Source: Stentor coeruleus (taxonomy: Eukaryota > Ciliophora > Heterotrichea > Heterotrichida > Stentoridae). From it: a DNA stretch of 64,000 bases. Positions 36,115 through 47,556 of the stretch are shown in pieces. The stretch's first letter is position 1. Each line of letters begins with the position of its first letter. The translations under genes were made by a program, and so were the position numbers. The stretch spans positions 124,001 to 188,000 of the forward strand of contig MPUH01000004.1 in the NCBI GenBank assembly GCA_001970955.1. Direction: 5' to 3'. The notes beneath the pieces are model-generated. The model had not been told where the DNA came from. It worked only from the letters and a program-made list of their open reading frames with translations, and made no database searches.

Positions 36115-38217
36115 CTAATTATGGGGTATCCAAGGAATAGATTCATTTTTTTTACCAAATGCGCTTAAACGAAGAGTTCCTCTGTCTTCTCCTCTTTTTA
36201 TCCCTCTCCATCTGCTTGATTTTTCATTAATCTGAATCATATTAACAAAATCAACCATATAACTAAATCCATTATTTCCAGAAATTAATACAGACTTTGT
36301 TTTTGACAAAATTGTCCTTTGGGTGCTATCCATATTATTCAAACTTCCAACATTAATTTCTTTTCTAAACTCTTGATAATAAAACTCCATCTGTTTACAT
36401 GCCTCAGGTTCATATCTCTTCCAAGCAGAACCACTATCATCAGTCCAATACCAAATAATATCAGAAGGGGCAAACTGATTAAAATTAGAATTAAGACCTC
36501 TTCTAACTGTTCTATAAATAAATCCTGAGTTAGTAACTTGTACATGTGGATGCTCATTTTGACCAAAAATGATATGATAAATTCCTAAATTGATATCAGG
36601 CTTGTTTTCTCTAAAAGCTCTTTCAATTAATGTGCAACTATTTGCATTGTAAGGGACAAATTTTCCGTTTTCATGTAGATAGTACCATTGATTTTCTAGT
36701 TGTCCATGTGGATCAATACTGTTGATAATATTTGATGAATATTCTAATTCGTGTTTTGGACCTGAGACAACAATAGAAGCTTGGTCTGGACCTGCACTTT
36801 GACTATAAACCATAGAGTTAGGTAGGTTAGCTTGAGCACTATTAGCGATAAAATCTCTGTTTTCTGGTTTAGATGCTTCATTGCTTAAAGGAATTCTTAT
36901 AGAAATTGAAGATTCTTTGCTAGAAATTGATAGAAAAGGATTAGATATACTCTGTTGAGGATTAGGGAAGTTTCCTTGCATAGCTCCAAAATTAGGAGGC
37001 ATAGGAATAATTCCAGGTCCTGGAGGTAATTGAGACATGCCAGATCCTGGAGGGAATTGAGACATGCCAGATCCTGGAGGGAATTGAGACATGCCAGATC
37101 CTGATGGCAATTGAGGCATTTTAGGCCCTGGAGGTGGTTGAGACATTTCAGATCCTGGAAACATTGGGAATTTGTTTTGGTTTTGAGGTGCAGGGAAATT
37201 TCCTGGAATCATTGGTCCTGATGGGGGTAAATTTGAATTGCCTCCTGGCACTGGAGGTAGGGGTGGCATAAAAAATTGTCCAGAGTTTGAAGATACAGGA
37301 GGCATTGGAACATTTGGTAAATTAGGGGACATTGGAGAATTTAAGTTTGGCAATTGAGGAGTAGGAGGTAATGGGATATTCTGATTTGGTTTTGGAGGAA
37401 TTTGAGGAATAGGAGGCATTGGTATGTTGCTAGTTTGAAAAGCAGGAGGCATAGGTACGTTGCCATTTTGAAAAGGAGGCATAGGCAAACCCCCTTTTTG
37501 AGGTAAAGGAGGTATTTGAGGATTTAACATTGGAATTCCTTGGCCTGGGAGTGGAAGATTTTGCATTTGAGGGCCCATGTTTCCAGGTTTAGGTGGCACT
37601 GGTATATTAGCACTAGGAAAAGGTGGCATATTACTCCCTGGTAAAGGAAAGGCATTAGATCCTTGCATATTTGGCATTATTGAACTAGGGGCCATAGATT
37701 GAGGTGGTAATCCTAACGCAATGGGCCTAGCCATCTGATTTGTAGAATTTATAGAACTCATTTCACTATTTGCAAGGCTGCTTTGATTTGAGTTCACATG
37801 TTGTATTCCTGGCCCATTAAAAGGTGGCATTTGTCCCATCGACCCCATTCCTTGAGGTATCTTAGCATTTCCCATTCCTCCGAAATTCTGACCAGAGGGC
37901 ATATTTTGTATAAACCCCATCCCTTGGCTTCCATTGTTAGGTATCCCTCCAAAAGGTCCACCCATCTGATTCATTGGTGGTCCTTGCATCATCCCAATCT
38001 GAGGTCCTGGCATAATCCCTTGTATTCCTCTACCCATCCCAGGAGAAAAAGGAGGAGATTCAATATGACTAGGATTAATAGACTTTGCACTTGATAATGA
38101 ATTATGCAAAGAACCAGGTGGTCCAGTCCCAAAATTCATAACATTAGGCACTTCTATTTTTTGAGGCAGGTTATTTGGGTTAATTTTTGAACTCATAGTA
38201 TCATATTGATTATGCAT
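36115..38217 (-). CDS. Protein with P/G/M-rich region and tandem WWE domains
   Basis: 700 aa. Residues about 1-430 are low complexity, rich in Pro, Gly, Met, Asn and Gln, with repeats of the type GSGMSQFPP (three or four tandem units encoded around 37020-37130). The C-terminal region has two WWE domains: about 508-577 (NQWYYLHENGKFVPY..FIYRTVRR) and about 588-680 (IWYWTDDSGSAWKRYE..YMVDFVNMIQINEKS..RGIKR). The W, Y, Q and R positions of WWE domains are present, most clearly in the second. WWE domains bind ADP-ribose polymers or related nucleotides, and tandem WWE pairs are found in Deltex-type E3 proteins. No RING, PARP or other domain is attached. It lies 45 bp from the end of the giant gene at 38263. 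Confidence 0.8.
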   Translation of the reverse strand: MHNQYDTMSSKINPNNLPQKIEVPNVMNFGTGPPGSLHNSLSSAKSINPSHIESPPFSPGMGRGIQGIMPGPQIGMMQGPPMNQMGGPFGGIPNNGSQGMGFIQNMPSGQNFGGMGNAKIPQGMGSMGQMPPFNGPGIQHVNSNQSSLANSEMSSINSTNQMARPIALGLPPQSMAPSSIMPNMQGSNAFPLPGSNMPPFPSANIPVPPKPGNMGPQMQNLPLPGQGIPMLNPQIPPLPQKGGLPMPPFQNGNVPMPPAFQTSNIPMPPIPQIPPKPNQNIPLPPTPQLPNLNSPMSPNLPNVPMPPVSSNSGQFFMPPLPPVPGGNSNLPPSGPMIPGNFPAPQNQNKFPMFPGSEMSQPPPGPKMPQLPSGSGMSQFPPGSGMSQFPPGSGMSQLPPGPGIIPMPPNFGAMQGNFPNPQQSISNPFLSISSKESSISIRIPLSNEASKPENRDFIANSAQANLPNSMVYSQSAGPDQASIVVSGPKHELEYSSNIINSIDPHGQLENQWYYLHENGKFVPYNANSCTLIERAFRENKPDINLGIYHIIFGQNEHPHVQVTNSGFIYRTVRRGLNSNFNQFAPSDIIWYWTDDSGSAWKRYEPEACKQMEFYYQEFRKEINVGSLNNMDSTQRTILSKTKSVLISGNNGFSYMVDFVNMIQINEKSSRWRGIKRGEDRGTLRLSAFGKKNESIPWIPHN
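37021..37130 (-). repeat. Short tandem repeats in the WWE-gene coding region
   Basis: About three near-identical units, each coding GSGMSQFPP or a close form (bases like GCCAGATCCTGGAGG repeated), at about 27-nt spacing. They code for the Pro/Gly/Met-rich region, probably disordered, and could vary in number between alleles. Confidence 0.7.
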
Positions 38218-38262
38218 ATTTATATAAACATCTAAAAGAAAGTTTTATTTATCTAATCAGCT

Positions 38263-41200
38263 CTACATTTCTGATTGAGCTGATGGATCTTTAAGCCTAT
38301 CTTGTTCAGGATCATGGATTGGGCTGACTCTACTTCTCATCCTTTGAGATGTTGATGATGGAATGTCTTGTAAATCAATAACAGGAACTGTTCTATTGAT
38401 TTTGTATATGAAAATTTTTATAATCATTGAATACATGATTTCAAGTACGAATTGGAAAGGCCAGATTATAAAGAAATTTGTAGCCCAATTTTTGGTATTA
38501 GTGCTGCATATTGTGAAAGAACATATACTTATCCCTATTATACTGATTAAAAGGGATAAAATCCATATGGTATATTGAATATAAATACAAAATCTTGATT
38601 TATCATAGAGGGTATTAAGGATAAAGCATGGTGCTGAGATTATTTGAAGGAAGATTAAAGCTATGAATGATGGGAATAAAGACTCGAATTGGATAACTGA
38701 ATGGTTAATTGAGTTTTTGGATAATTTGTTTTTGATTAACATGTCTGAAAGGATTATGAGGAATAATAGTAATAAAGAATTTATTAGGATTTGAAGTGTG
38801 GATATTGCTCGTTTTTGATATGGTTGTTGATAAAAGAGACTTGTTAAGGGGTTGATTTTTGTAAGTGTGGGTATTGATTCGTATGAGATTATTTTTTTAT
38901 CAGTAAAGTAAAAAGCTAGACAAAGGATTGTGCAGAGTGATATGAATAAGCACATAATTATTAGAAGGGTTTTACTTTTTTGGCATTCTTGAAGAGATTC
39001 TTGGAGTTTGAATGTTGATGGATATTCAAGTCTAACCGTCGCGTTACCAAAAACTATCTTATTTACTGAACACCCAGAATCCTCCCAAATACTATTATTT
39101 TTCAAAGTAAAACATGATATTTTCTCATCATAAATCAACCCATTACTACTAATATTAACTTCAAAATCATGGATTTCATTATTACATTCAACAGGAGTTT
39201 TAATATCCAAACAGTAATTCCTATAAGTCCCAGACTTATAAAAAACTATTCCATAAGCATTATCCTCCAATGGTCCTACAAGTAATTTTATATCATAAAT
39301 TCCTTCATAATCCAAATCTAAACTCGAAGGTAAAACAGTCATCATATTATTTACACCAATATTTTTCCCATAAAGTTCATATGAAAAGCTCCTATGATAA
39401 TAAATTGATATATTCCCTTCATAAACAAAAGCTTCTTTACCAGGAAACCAATCATAAACAATTTTATTCAAAATCAATTTGCTTATATTGTCTAAAAACA
39501 TAAAATTTATATCATAACTATAGCAATCAAAAGCATTTATTATAGCTAATCCTTGACTTTCAGTGATTTCTTCATTATAATTTTTCAAAAGCATAAGAGT
39601 ATTTGTGCTTAATTCCTGTATGTTTTCAGTAGTCATACAATCTTTACGTGTAAATAACATATTAATACATGAGATATAAAGGTCAAATTCAGCATTGTTT
39701 ATGTATTCACTTGAAAAATAATAAATAGCATAAGTTATAAGATATTGAAAATCTTCACATTTAATAATATTTGTATAATACATCACTGTATCTGGTATAG
39801 AAATTGTGTTTTTAAGCTCATTTTCTATATCTTCAGAGAGTTTTAGATATCTAAGGTTTCTTGTATAAGATATTTCATTATAAACCATATCACAGCCATA
39901 ATCATCACAAATCCTAACCACAACTTTTTCTATGTTTTCTAAACCCCATATACTATAGTAAGGTAAATAAACATAACCTGTTTTCCAATAAATAGTGTTA
40001 TTTTTATCAACAACACCATATTGATAAGCTAAATTCCCGTATTGTGAACTGCATTCATATACTTTTATAAATATTTTCCCTATATTATCTTCATTTGAAG
40101 TTATGTTTTTACAAGTTGGTAATGGTTTTCTTGATATCAAAGACTGTATTGTTATATCATCGTAATTGTTTGAACTCATAGTCAATTTCAATGTATATGT
40201 AATCCCTGGGATCAAAAGACTATCTGGAACTTTAATATAAGGTTTATTTATATCTAATAATAAAAACCCTTGAATATATGGCTGAAGTTCCCAATAAAAA
40301 CTTGCTGTATATGAAACATTGACTATTAATAAGAAACTTAAATCATTAGAGTTTTTTTGTGAATTGGAGTTTATAGACACATCTCCTATTATTTTTTCAT
40401 TTATCATAATTTCAACACTAGCATTTTTTTCTTTTGTTAATGTAGATGCTTTAGCTGTAAAAAAATATGATGCTGAATTCCTTAAAGTACTTTTTCCAAT
40501 TATCAGTATTGGGCTGATATAGTTATTTATAAGAATTTCATTGTTATTTCCTAAACATGGAGTAGAATTTTCTGTACAAGTCCATGTAATGATTATATCA
40601 GCATTTGGGTTATCAGGATCACTTGCTAATGCTTTTATTTCAAGGTCTTTATCTGTACCTACAGGACCATTCCATTTGTTTAAGGTAATTATTAGATCTT
40701 GGCTTGTAACTTCAATATTTATTATTCCAGAACCTGATATGTTTTGTTGATTGTATAAGACAAGAGCTTGGAATGAGTATATATTGTTAGGTAAAAGTGT
40801 ATGGCTTGGAATGGATAATGAATTATTTCGAGGTGAAATACTTTTGATATATGTGAAATTGAGAGTGTTCTGTGAAAGATATGACCATGTGAAGGATGGC
40901 TCAATGTTTAGACCGCAACTAGAAAGTAGTAATGCTGTTATTTCTATGTTTTCTGAGGTTTTAGCTTTGAAAAAGTATCCATAGTTAAATCCTACAATCA
41001 ACTTGACTTCATCAACGACATTTACAGTAAAATTATTAACAGTCTTGGTTCCAAAATTTTTACTCAAAACGCAAACCTCAACCTCAACTTTTCCAGGAAC
41101 TAAATCCTGATACCCAATTTCTAAACTAGATCCATGTTGTTCTTCAATAACCCCAACCATATCATCTTTAACCCCATTAATTGTCCAATTATAATCATAA

Positions 41201-44200
41201 TCATTATTATGCATTTTATTGAAAATAATAATATTATCGCTAGAGCACAAAATCGAATATTCCTTAGGCCCAGACAACTCAACACTAGGCACAGGAAAAT
41301 CTCCAGGTACCTTAACAACAGTAACAGTATCTACATTTTCAACAAGGCATTCATTATAATAAGGAATCACATTTTCCAACACTTTTATAACAACTTCAAC
41401 AGGTTTAAGTAAATCATCACTATGCAAAACAAGTTCCCTACTATTTTTCCAAACACAAGATACAATTTTTCCTTTAAGTTCATCAGGTAAAATGACTAGA
41501 TTTTCACAGCTTGTGTTTTGTATACTATTTACAGCTGATGCAAAATTTATAGTAATTCCTTTATAATCCCTTGTATATGAAGATGTTATATTATCTGATG
41601 AATATCGATTAATACATTTTTTACATTCGTTATTATAGTTTTTATAACCTGTATTACATATGCATGAATCAATTTTATATATGCTATTAGGTACACATGT
41701 ACAGAGATTTTGGTTTATTATAGAATTAGGGATACATTCATAACATTTACCATCTGATGAAAAATAAGCACAGAGTGGATCGATTGAGAAAATTGTGATT
41801 GGGGATTTTTTGACGTTATAATAGTCTTGGTCTGTAAAAGCGGTTAAATTAGTTGACCCTAAGGATGCGAATTTTATAGAAAATGTTGCTGAACCGTTAA
41901 TGTTTGGTAATGTATTCGTGCCAATAAACTGGAGATTCGAAGATTTTAATGTAATAGTTGCTGGACGGGTGTAGGATGTGTTATAATATCCTATTAATAA
42001 AACTTTAACGTTATACAAAATATCCATTTTCATAAATGGTCCTGGGGTTTCTATATAGATTTCATTAACTTCGTTCATTATAACTATAGTAAACTCCTCA
42101 GACTGCACAGGGTAAATCTCATCACCTTCAATTACAAACCTAAAAGTCCCTTCAGTTGATATAGACAAATTATTAAAAATAACAAAACCTTCATCCAAAA
42201 ATTTAAATGAATTTCCACGAAAATAAAAATCGGAATTGGTACTCAAGTACAAATAAAAACCTTCATCTCTATAGATCATAGACATATTTTGATCATAAAA
42301 TACCATGACCTGTAATGAAAAGTTATCTTCTGTATTATTGGGCTATATAAAAAATACTTTTCTAGGTATAAAAGTGAGTTTTGCATATAATTTCGTTATT
42401 TCAATATTTTGTATTTGCGCATTTTCTAACCCAAATCCACTTGATGTAAGATTATAAACCCCTTCTTCTGATATTCTAAAATTATCCATTATCAGCTTAC
42501 CATTAGTTGTTAAACCATATTGTGGTCCTTCAAGGTTCATAGTAGTGCTATTTAAATATATGCTAATATTATAACTTCCATCAATGAAAAGGCGTGTAAA
42601 TTCTAAATCTTCATATATTTCTATATTTATACTGAAATTTGATAATATCGTCATTGGCTAAATAACCCTTACAAAAACGCTATAAATATTGAGTTTTATA
42701 TAACAGTTTGTCAAATTTATATAGTCGGTTATATAGTATGCAATATAATGGCCACTTGCTTCAAGTTTAAATTGTCCAATATCATTGATCTTTAGATTAT
42801 CAAATTCTATCTCTGCGTTTGTCGTGTTCCCTTCAGCTAAAAATTTTTGTCTACCATATTCATTAATTGTTGACATTTGGATACTATATTCTCCTGTATA
42901 AACTTTTTCAGTTAAAAATTTATCATAAAAAATCTCGCATAATACCCCGAACGTACTTTGGCTATGCAAAGGCTATATTAATTTTACAATTTCAGTAGTA
43001 AAAGTTATTTTTAAATGGAAAAGTACTTCGAAAAAGCATGTAACTGTTGATATTATATTTTCAGACCAAATTACAAAAACAAATTGCCCTATAGACAAAA
43101 CGCTTAAATCATCAAAATGCACAATCCCGTTTATTGAAGGTTTTGCTATAGTCCCATGCATGATTCCATCAGGGACTAAAATAACTGAAATCCACGCATT
43201 ATTTAAAGTGTCACATATTCCATAGTCATTCATTACAGAAATATTAAATTTTACTTTAGTCCCAGCATCAACAATCCTTAATTCTCTAATATCATAAGAG
43301 TTGAAATAAAGATAGTTTATTGCTGGGCCAGTAACATTAATATTTATAGTTTTAGAATATGTATCACAATATGTGATTTTCAATATTTTGATACCTGGGG
43401 ATATAACAGTTACATTAAAAAAATAACCTGTTAATGTTGATAGTGATGTATTCGGTAATGTTTTGTGTGAATAAACTTTGCTTTGATAGACTTCAAAAAT
43501 CCTAATATTGTCAGGATCCATAAATTGTATGTTTTCTAAAGATATAGATAAAGTAAAAGTAGTGTTGGTAAAATGACTATCATCAAAGCTTTGAATGATA
43601 ATTTCACCGCAAGTTGTTTCATTAAAAGTATAGAAATTGGTTGAAGCTGAGGTAAAGTTTGCCACTGAAGCTATAAATTGGAATGCTCCAAAATTGCATA
43701 TACTACCTGTTATGCTACGCTTGCCATCATTTATATTCAAAATATGAGTACGAGAATATATTGTTGTAGATGGATTTGTATATAAACTAACATCAGTAAC
43801 CCAAGATGTTATAACAATCCCTTGCTCGTTATAAGGGACAATATCAAGGGTAAAATTGTTTCCAGTCTGAGTAAAAATTACAATATTAATATTTTCAATC
43901 GCCAAATAACAAGTGTTTTTAATAGTAAAAATATCTGAAGATGCATTTAAAAAAAGATTTGAGCTTGCTGAGATGAAATAAGTGTCATTATTACTAATCT
44001 GAGCATTGTAAAAAATAAGTTTCCCTGGTTGGACTGACTTATAAAAATACCCTAAAGGCGTGGTATTATTAATATATAAACTAACATCAGAATAGTTTCC
44101 TTGATAAGGATACGTCAAAAGCACATCATTATACAAAATAACTTCAACATTGAAATAAGAACTTGTAAATAACTGTATAATAATTACTGGAACTGGGTGG

Positions 44201-47200
44201 ACTATAACTTTTAAATATCCTTTTATTGTGAAATTTTTAGAAAACGATGAATAACAGCCTTGAGAAAATGCTACAAGTTGATACACCCCTGCTGTTGTCG
44301 GATAAATCCCTTTAAAAATAGACGACCCATTAATACTTTGTATAGTAGTTGGTCCAAACAAACTCCCATCAGGTGTTAAACCTAAGCTTATATCATAGTT
44401 TTTTTCCACATAACTTATGTTTCTATCTCCCAATATATCAACTTTTAATTTGAATTCCCCAGTTGTATTTTCAGGCTATGTAAATCTTACAATTTTATCC
44501 AAAAAAGTAAGGTTTAAAAACTGAACAGATGTACCGTTTATAACAATTTCTATCATTTTCGAATAGTAATTGTTATAAACTACAAGAACTTTTTTCGATC
44601 CAGGGGAAATAAAACTAATATTAAACTTTACTGTCCCGTTAGTCCCTGTATATTTTTTTATCCCATAAATTATACTATTTGATGCTTCTTCTACAAGAAA
44701 GTCATATCCAGGTATTAAAGTCCCATTATCATACTTCATTGTAGCATCTAAAGTTATAGTTTTATTAGTTTCTTGCATATAATGACTTGAAATTATATCT
44801 AATGGATAGCATTGTGAATTTTCAATCGATGATAATGAAAACAAAATCCCTGAAGCGATTCCATTTGATTTTGCGATAAGAGTAAAATCCCCAGGACATC
44901 TCATAAAACCACTCATTCCAATCATAGTTTTATTTAATAATAGACTCCATGCATTTGATGATAATGTTGAAGGTGGCTCTGCGTAGAAATGAATATTCAT
45001 AGGAGAGCTTGGTTGGACAACTTTATTGTCAGCGGAATTTGCACTTATAAAACCACTTATTGTTTGAGTTGGCTATGTGGAGGTTACTGCAAGTCGGCTT
45101 GAGTAGAAAATATAACTTGTACTTGATATGAAAAAAACTATTGGGGTAGAGTTGAATAAACCTAAACCTCTTGCAATTAATGATATATAACCTGGTGAAA
45201 TTATTTCAAGACCATAGAAACACGCTATACCATTTGATAGTCTCTTGGTAGATGTCCCTATAAAAGAGTTTGTTTTGTTTACGCTAAGCATAACTGTATA
45301 TTCATTTTGATAGAATTTGTTTAAAAGGTCACTATCGGAAAATATCTCGACACAAACCGAAAATTCAGACATCATTGAGTTAGGCTATATTAAAATTACT
45401 TCATTAGAAAGCAGTGATATTTTGCTATAGACTTTAATTTCAATCTGACAATTATAAGTAAATAATCCTTCAGAATATGCAATAAGCTGATATACTCCAT
45501 AATTCAAAATGCTTAAACTATCAAATAACGCTGTTCCTAAAGTTGATGTTTTCGTTTTAACTCCTGTCAGATTTCCATCAGGTTGAGTATAAATAATTAC
45601 TTCAAAGTCTTTATCAACACTTTTAATATAATAATCTTTAAAAATTTCAACTGAAAAATTGAATATATCTGTTGTTCTAATAGGCTACATATAAAATACA
45701 TTTTGTGGTAAAATAGTACCATTAAGATAAAACATTTCAGGACCTTTAATCAAAATTTCTATGATATTCGAGTAGTATCCGTTTATATAAAAACTAACAC
45801 GTTTTAATCCTGAAGAGAAAAAACTGATATCTGTTAATGCATAATTCCCAAAATTTGATATAGTTGTTTTACCATATATTTTGCTTCCATTTATTTCTGC
45901 AATTGATAAAGAGTATCCAGAGTTAACTTTGTTGTCTGGGCCGATTAAGGAAATATTGAAACTTATGGTTTTGTTTGTGTCTTGGACTCTTGTATTTGGT
46001 TGGATTATTATTTGATTACATCCTTTTGTTGTATTTTTAAAGACTGTTTGCGAAATCCCACTTGCAAAACCAGGGGAGTATGCGACTAAATTGAAAACTG
46101 CAGGGCAATAAACTGATAAATAAAATGAAAACTTCCCTTGTATAGTATAAGTATTCCACAACCCTGTTTCAACGGTATTATATGGTTCTGTATACAAATA
46201 AAACATAGCATCATTTGAAGTAATTATCGCATCATTTTCATCATAAAGAGTAAGAGCTCCATAAACATAAACATCGCTTTGTACTTTTATAATATCTAAA
46301 GCTATATATTTAGTTTTTGTCACAGTTATAGGATTAGAATATGAGTCATGAATTTCTGTGCCATTAACAATAAGTGTAAAAGTTCCTGATTTTACGATTT
46401 GCAAGCCATTTATGATAGCTTCACCATTTGTAATTGTAAATTTCTTTAACCCTAGTAAGCCCCTTGTTATATTTAATGTTAAACTAGCTTGATATGATTG
46501 ATTAGTAACTTTCATTGATAAAAGTTCATCTGAAAACATTTCAATTTTTATACTAAATAACGATGTTGTGTTTTCAGGCTGAATATAAATTACTGGATCT
46601 GATAATATTGAAATTTTCGCATAAGATTTAACTGAGACAGGACTGCTAATAGCTGTCCAAAGGCCTTCTGAAAAAGCTGAAACCTGAAATGTACCAAGCT
46701 TTGATATACTCAGTCCATCAAAATAAGCTTCACCATTTGAAGTATTCTTAAAAGTCTCACCTGCAATTTCTGAAGTCGGACTAAAAACCTTAACAGAAAA
46801 CACAGTATTAGTTTCTTTAATTCCATAATCTCCAAACACTTCAACTAATGCAGAAAAAGTTGTCATCATTTCTTCATACTAAATATGCCTTACTTGTAAG
46901 TTAAAAACAGTGATATTTAAATAAAATACTTTTGACCCCATAACATTTATATCGATTTTCTTGCTAAAGTTCCCTAAACAATCAGCATATAAAGTTTTTA
47001 TCCCAGGACTTATGAAAATCATAGAAAAATCTCCTAAGGTGTTATTAGTTGTCAGATTTACATAATTAAACAATTTTACACCTGTGAATTCAGAAACACT
47101 ATAATTGCAGGCTATTGTTGGACTACCTGAGGTGTTGAATAAGACTAGAGCGATTTCAGTAGTTTGATTTGTTTGTGGGGACTGAGGAATTGATGAGATT

Positions 47201-47556
47201 TTGAAATTTCTGCATGATGACGATAAACTTGAATCAATTGTGACAGCTTTAGAAACTGGAGGTGTATATCCATAAGATTGGATTGAAATGTTAAAAGTAC
47301 CCATGCAGTTGATTTTTGTCGTAAAATTAGCCACTCCGGCTTTGGTAAGCTTTTTCCATCCTCCTTCTAATAGTATTGGAGGATCTGTATATGCATAAAC
47401 TAAAACGCCATTAGCTAATTCAAGATTTGACGTATCATCTTTGAGTACAGTTGTAAAATTATATGATCCAACTTTTGCTTGAGTAAATGAACTTATTTCG
47501 ATGAACTTGGATTGCACAGAGAAAATAAGAAATAAGAGTGCATTCATAATAAACAT
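38263..47556 (-). CDS. Giant repeat-rich membrane protein, REJ/GPS-like, many 15-nt introns
   Basis: One gene read from the ATG at 47556 to TAG at 38263. Exons on the plus map: 46894-47556, 46594-46878, 45700-46578, 45400-45684, 45088-45384, 44491-45072, 44188-44475, 43882-44172, 42988-43866, 42673-42972, 42358-42657, 38263-42342; every intron is phase 0. Length is about 3,042 aa with all eleven introns removed, or 3,057 if the three CAG-ended ones are retained. A signal peptide (MNALLFLIFSVQS) leads ~95-100-residue extracellular repeats, then a Cys-rich segment (CAYFSSDGKCYEC and CICNTGYKNYNNECKKC), a REJ-like region with many Ig-like strands, a GPS-like motif (CFTLKNNSIWEDSGC) and about five membrane helices in the last 245 residues. 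It resembles ciliate PKD/REJ family proteins, probably a cell-surface protein. Confidence 0.85.
42343..42357 (-). other. 15-nt intron 11, giant membrane protein
   Basis: GTATTTTTTATATAG, phase 0; unspliced V-F-F-I-stop. Splicing joins FIPRK to PNNTEDNFSLQVMVFYD. Confidence 0.88.
42658..42672 (-). other. 15-nt intron 10, giant membrane protein
   Basis: GTAAGGGTTATTTAG, phase 0; unspliced V-R-V-I-stop. The exons on both sides (42673-42972 and 42358-42657) are each exactly 300 nt. Confidence 0.88.
42973..42987 (-). other. 15-nt intron 9, giant membrane protein
   Basis: GTAAAATTAATATAG, phase 0; unspliced V-K-L-I-stop. Splicing joins FTTEI to PLHSQSTFGVLCEIF. Confidence 0.88.
43867..43881 (-). 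other. 15-nt candidate intron 8 (CAG end), giant membrane protein
   Basis: GTAATTTTTACTCAG, in frame and stop-free (V-I-F-T-Q), after AIENINI and before TGNNFTLDIV. Confidence 0.6.
44173..44187 (-). other. 15-nt candidate intron 7 (CAG end), giant membrane protein
   Basis: GTAATTATTATACAG, in frame and stop-free (V-I-I-I-Q), at the repeat position after IVHPVP and before LFTSSYFNVEV. Confidence 0.6.
44476..44490 (-). other. 15-nt intron 6, giant membrane protein
   Basis: GTAAGATTTACATAG, phase 0; unspliced V-R-F-T-stop. Splicing joins FLDKI to PENTTGEFKLKV. Confidence 0.88.
45073..45087 (-). other. 15-nt intron 5, giant membrane protein
   Basis: GTAACCTCCACATAG, phase 0; unspliced V-T-S-T-stop. 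Splicing joins to PTQTISGFIS. Confidence 0.85.
45385..45399 (-). other. 15-nt intron 4, giant membrane protein
   Basis: GTAATTTTAATATAG, phase 0; unspliced V-I-L-I-stop. Splicing joins SKISLLSNE to PNSMMSEFSVCVEIF. It also links the exon 45400-45684, which has no ATG of its own. Confidence 0.88.
45685..45699 (-). other. 15-nt intron 3, giant membrane protein
   Basis: GTATTTTATATGTAG, phase 0; unspliced V-F-Y-M-stop. Splicing joins to PIRTTDIFNFSVEIF. Confidence 0.88.
46579..46593 (-). other. 15-nt candidate intron 2 (CAG end), giant membrane protein
   Basis: GTAATTTATATTCAG. No stop is created (V-I-Y-I-Q) so it is invisible to an ORF scan. It lies at the same repeat position as the TAG-ended introns, before PENTTSLFSI. 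A CAG end is supported elsewhere by the kinesin intron at 51450. Confidence 0.6.
46879..46893 (-). other. 15-nt intron 1, giant membrane protein
   Basis: GTAAGGCATATTTAG, phase 0. Unspliced it would read V-R-H-I-stop. It joins the first block of the extracellular region to YEEMMTTFSALVEVF. Confidence 0.85.

Noticed and set aside
42343-46893. TAG read as Gln in the giant gene, since CAG occupies the same place in three repeats
   Set aside because: TAG ends L24 and a centrin at the right place; the RRM intron holds an in-frame TAA and the kinesin intron changes frame, so neither fits simple TAG recoding; the NHE spacing also fits only if the 15-mer is removed.
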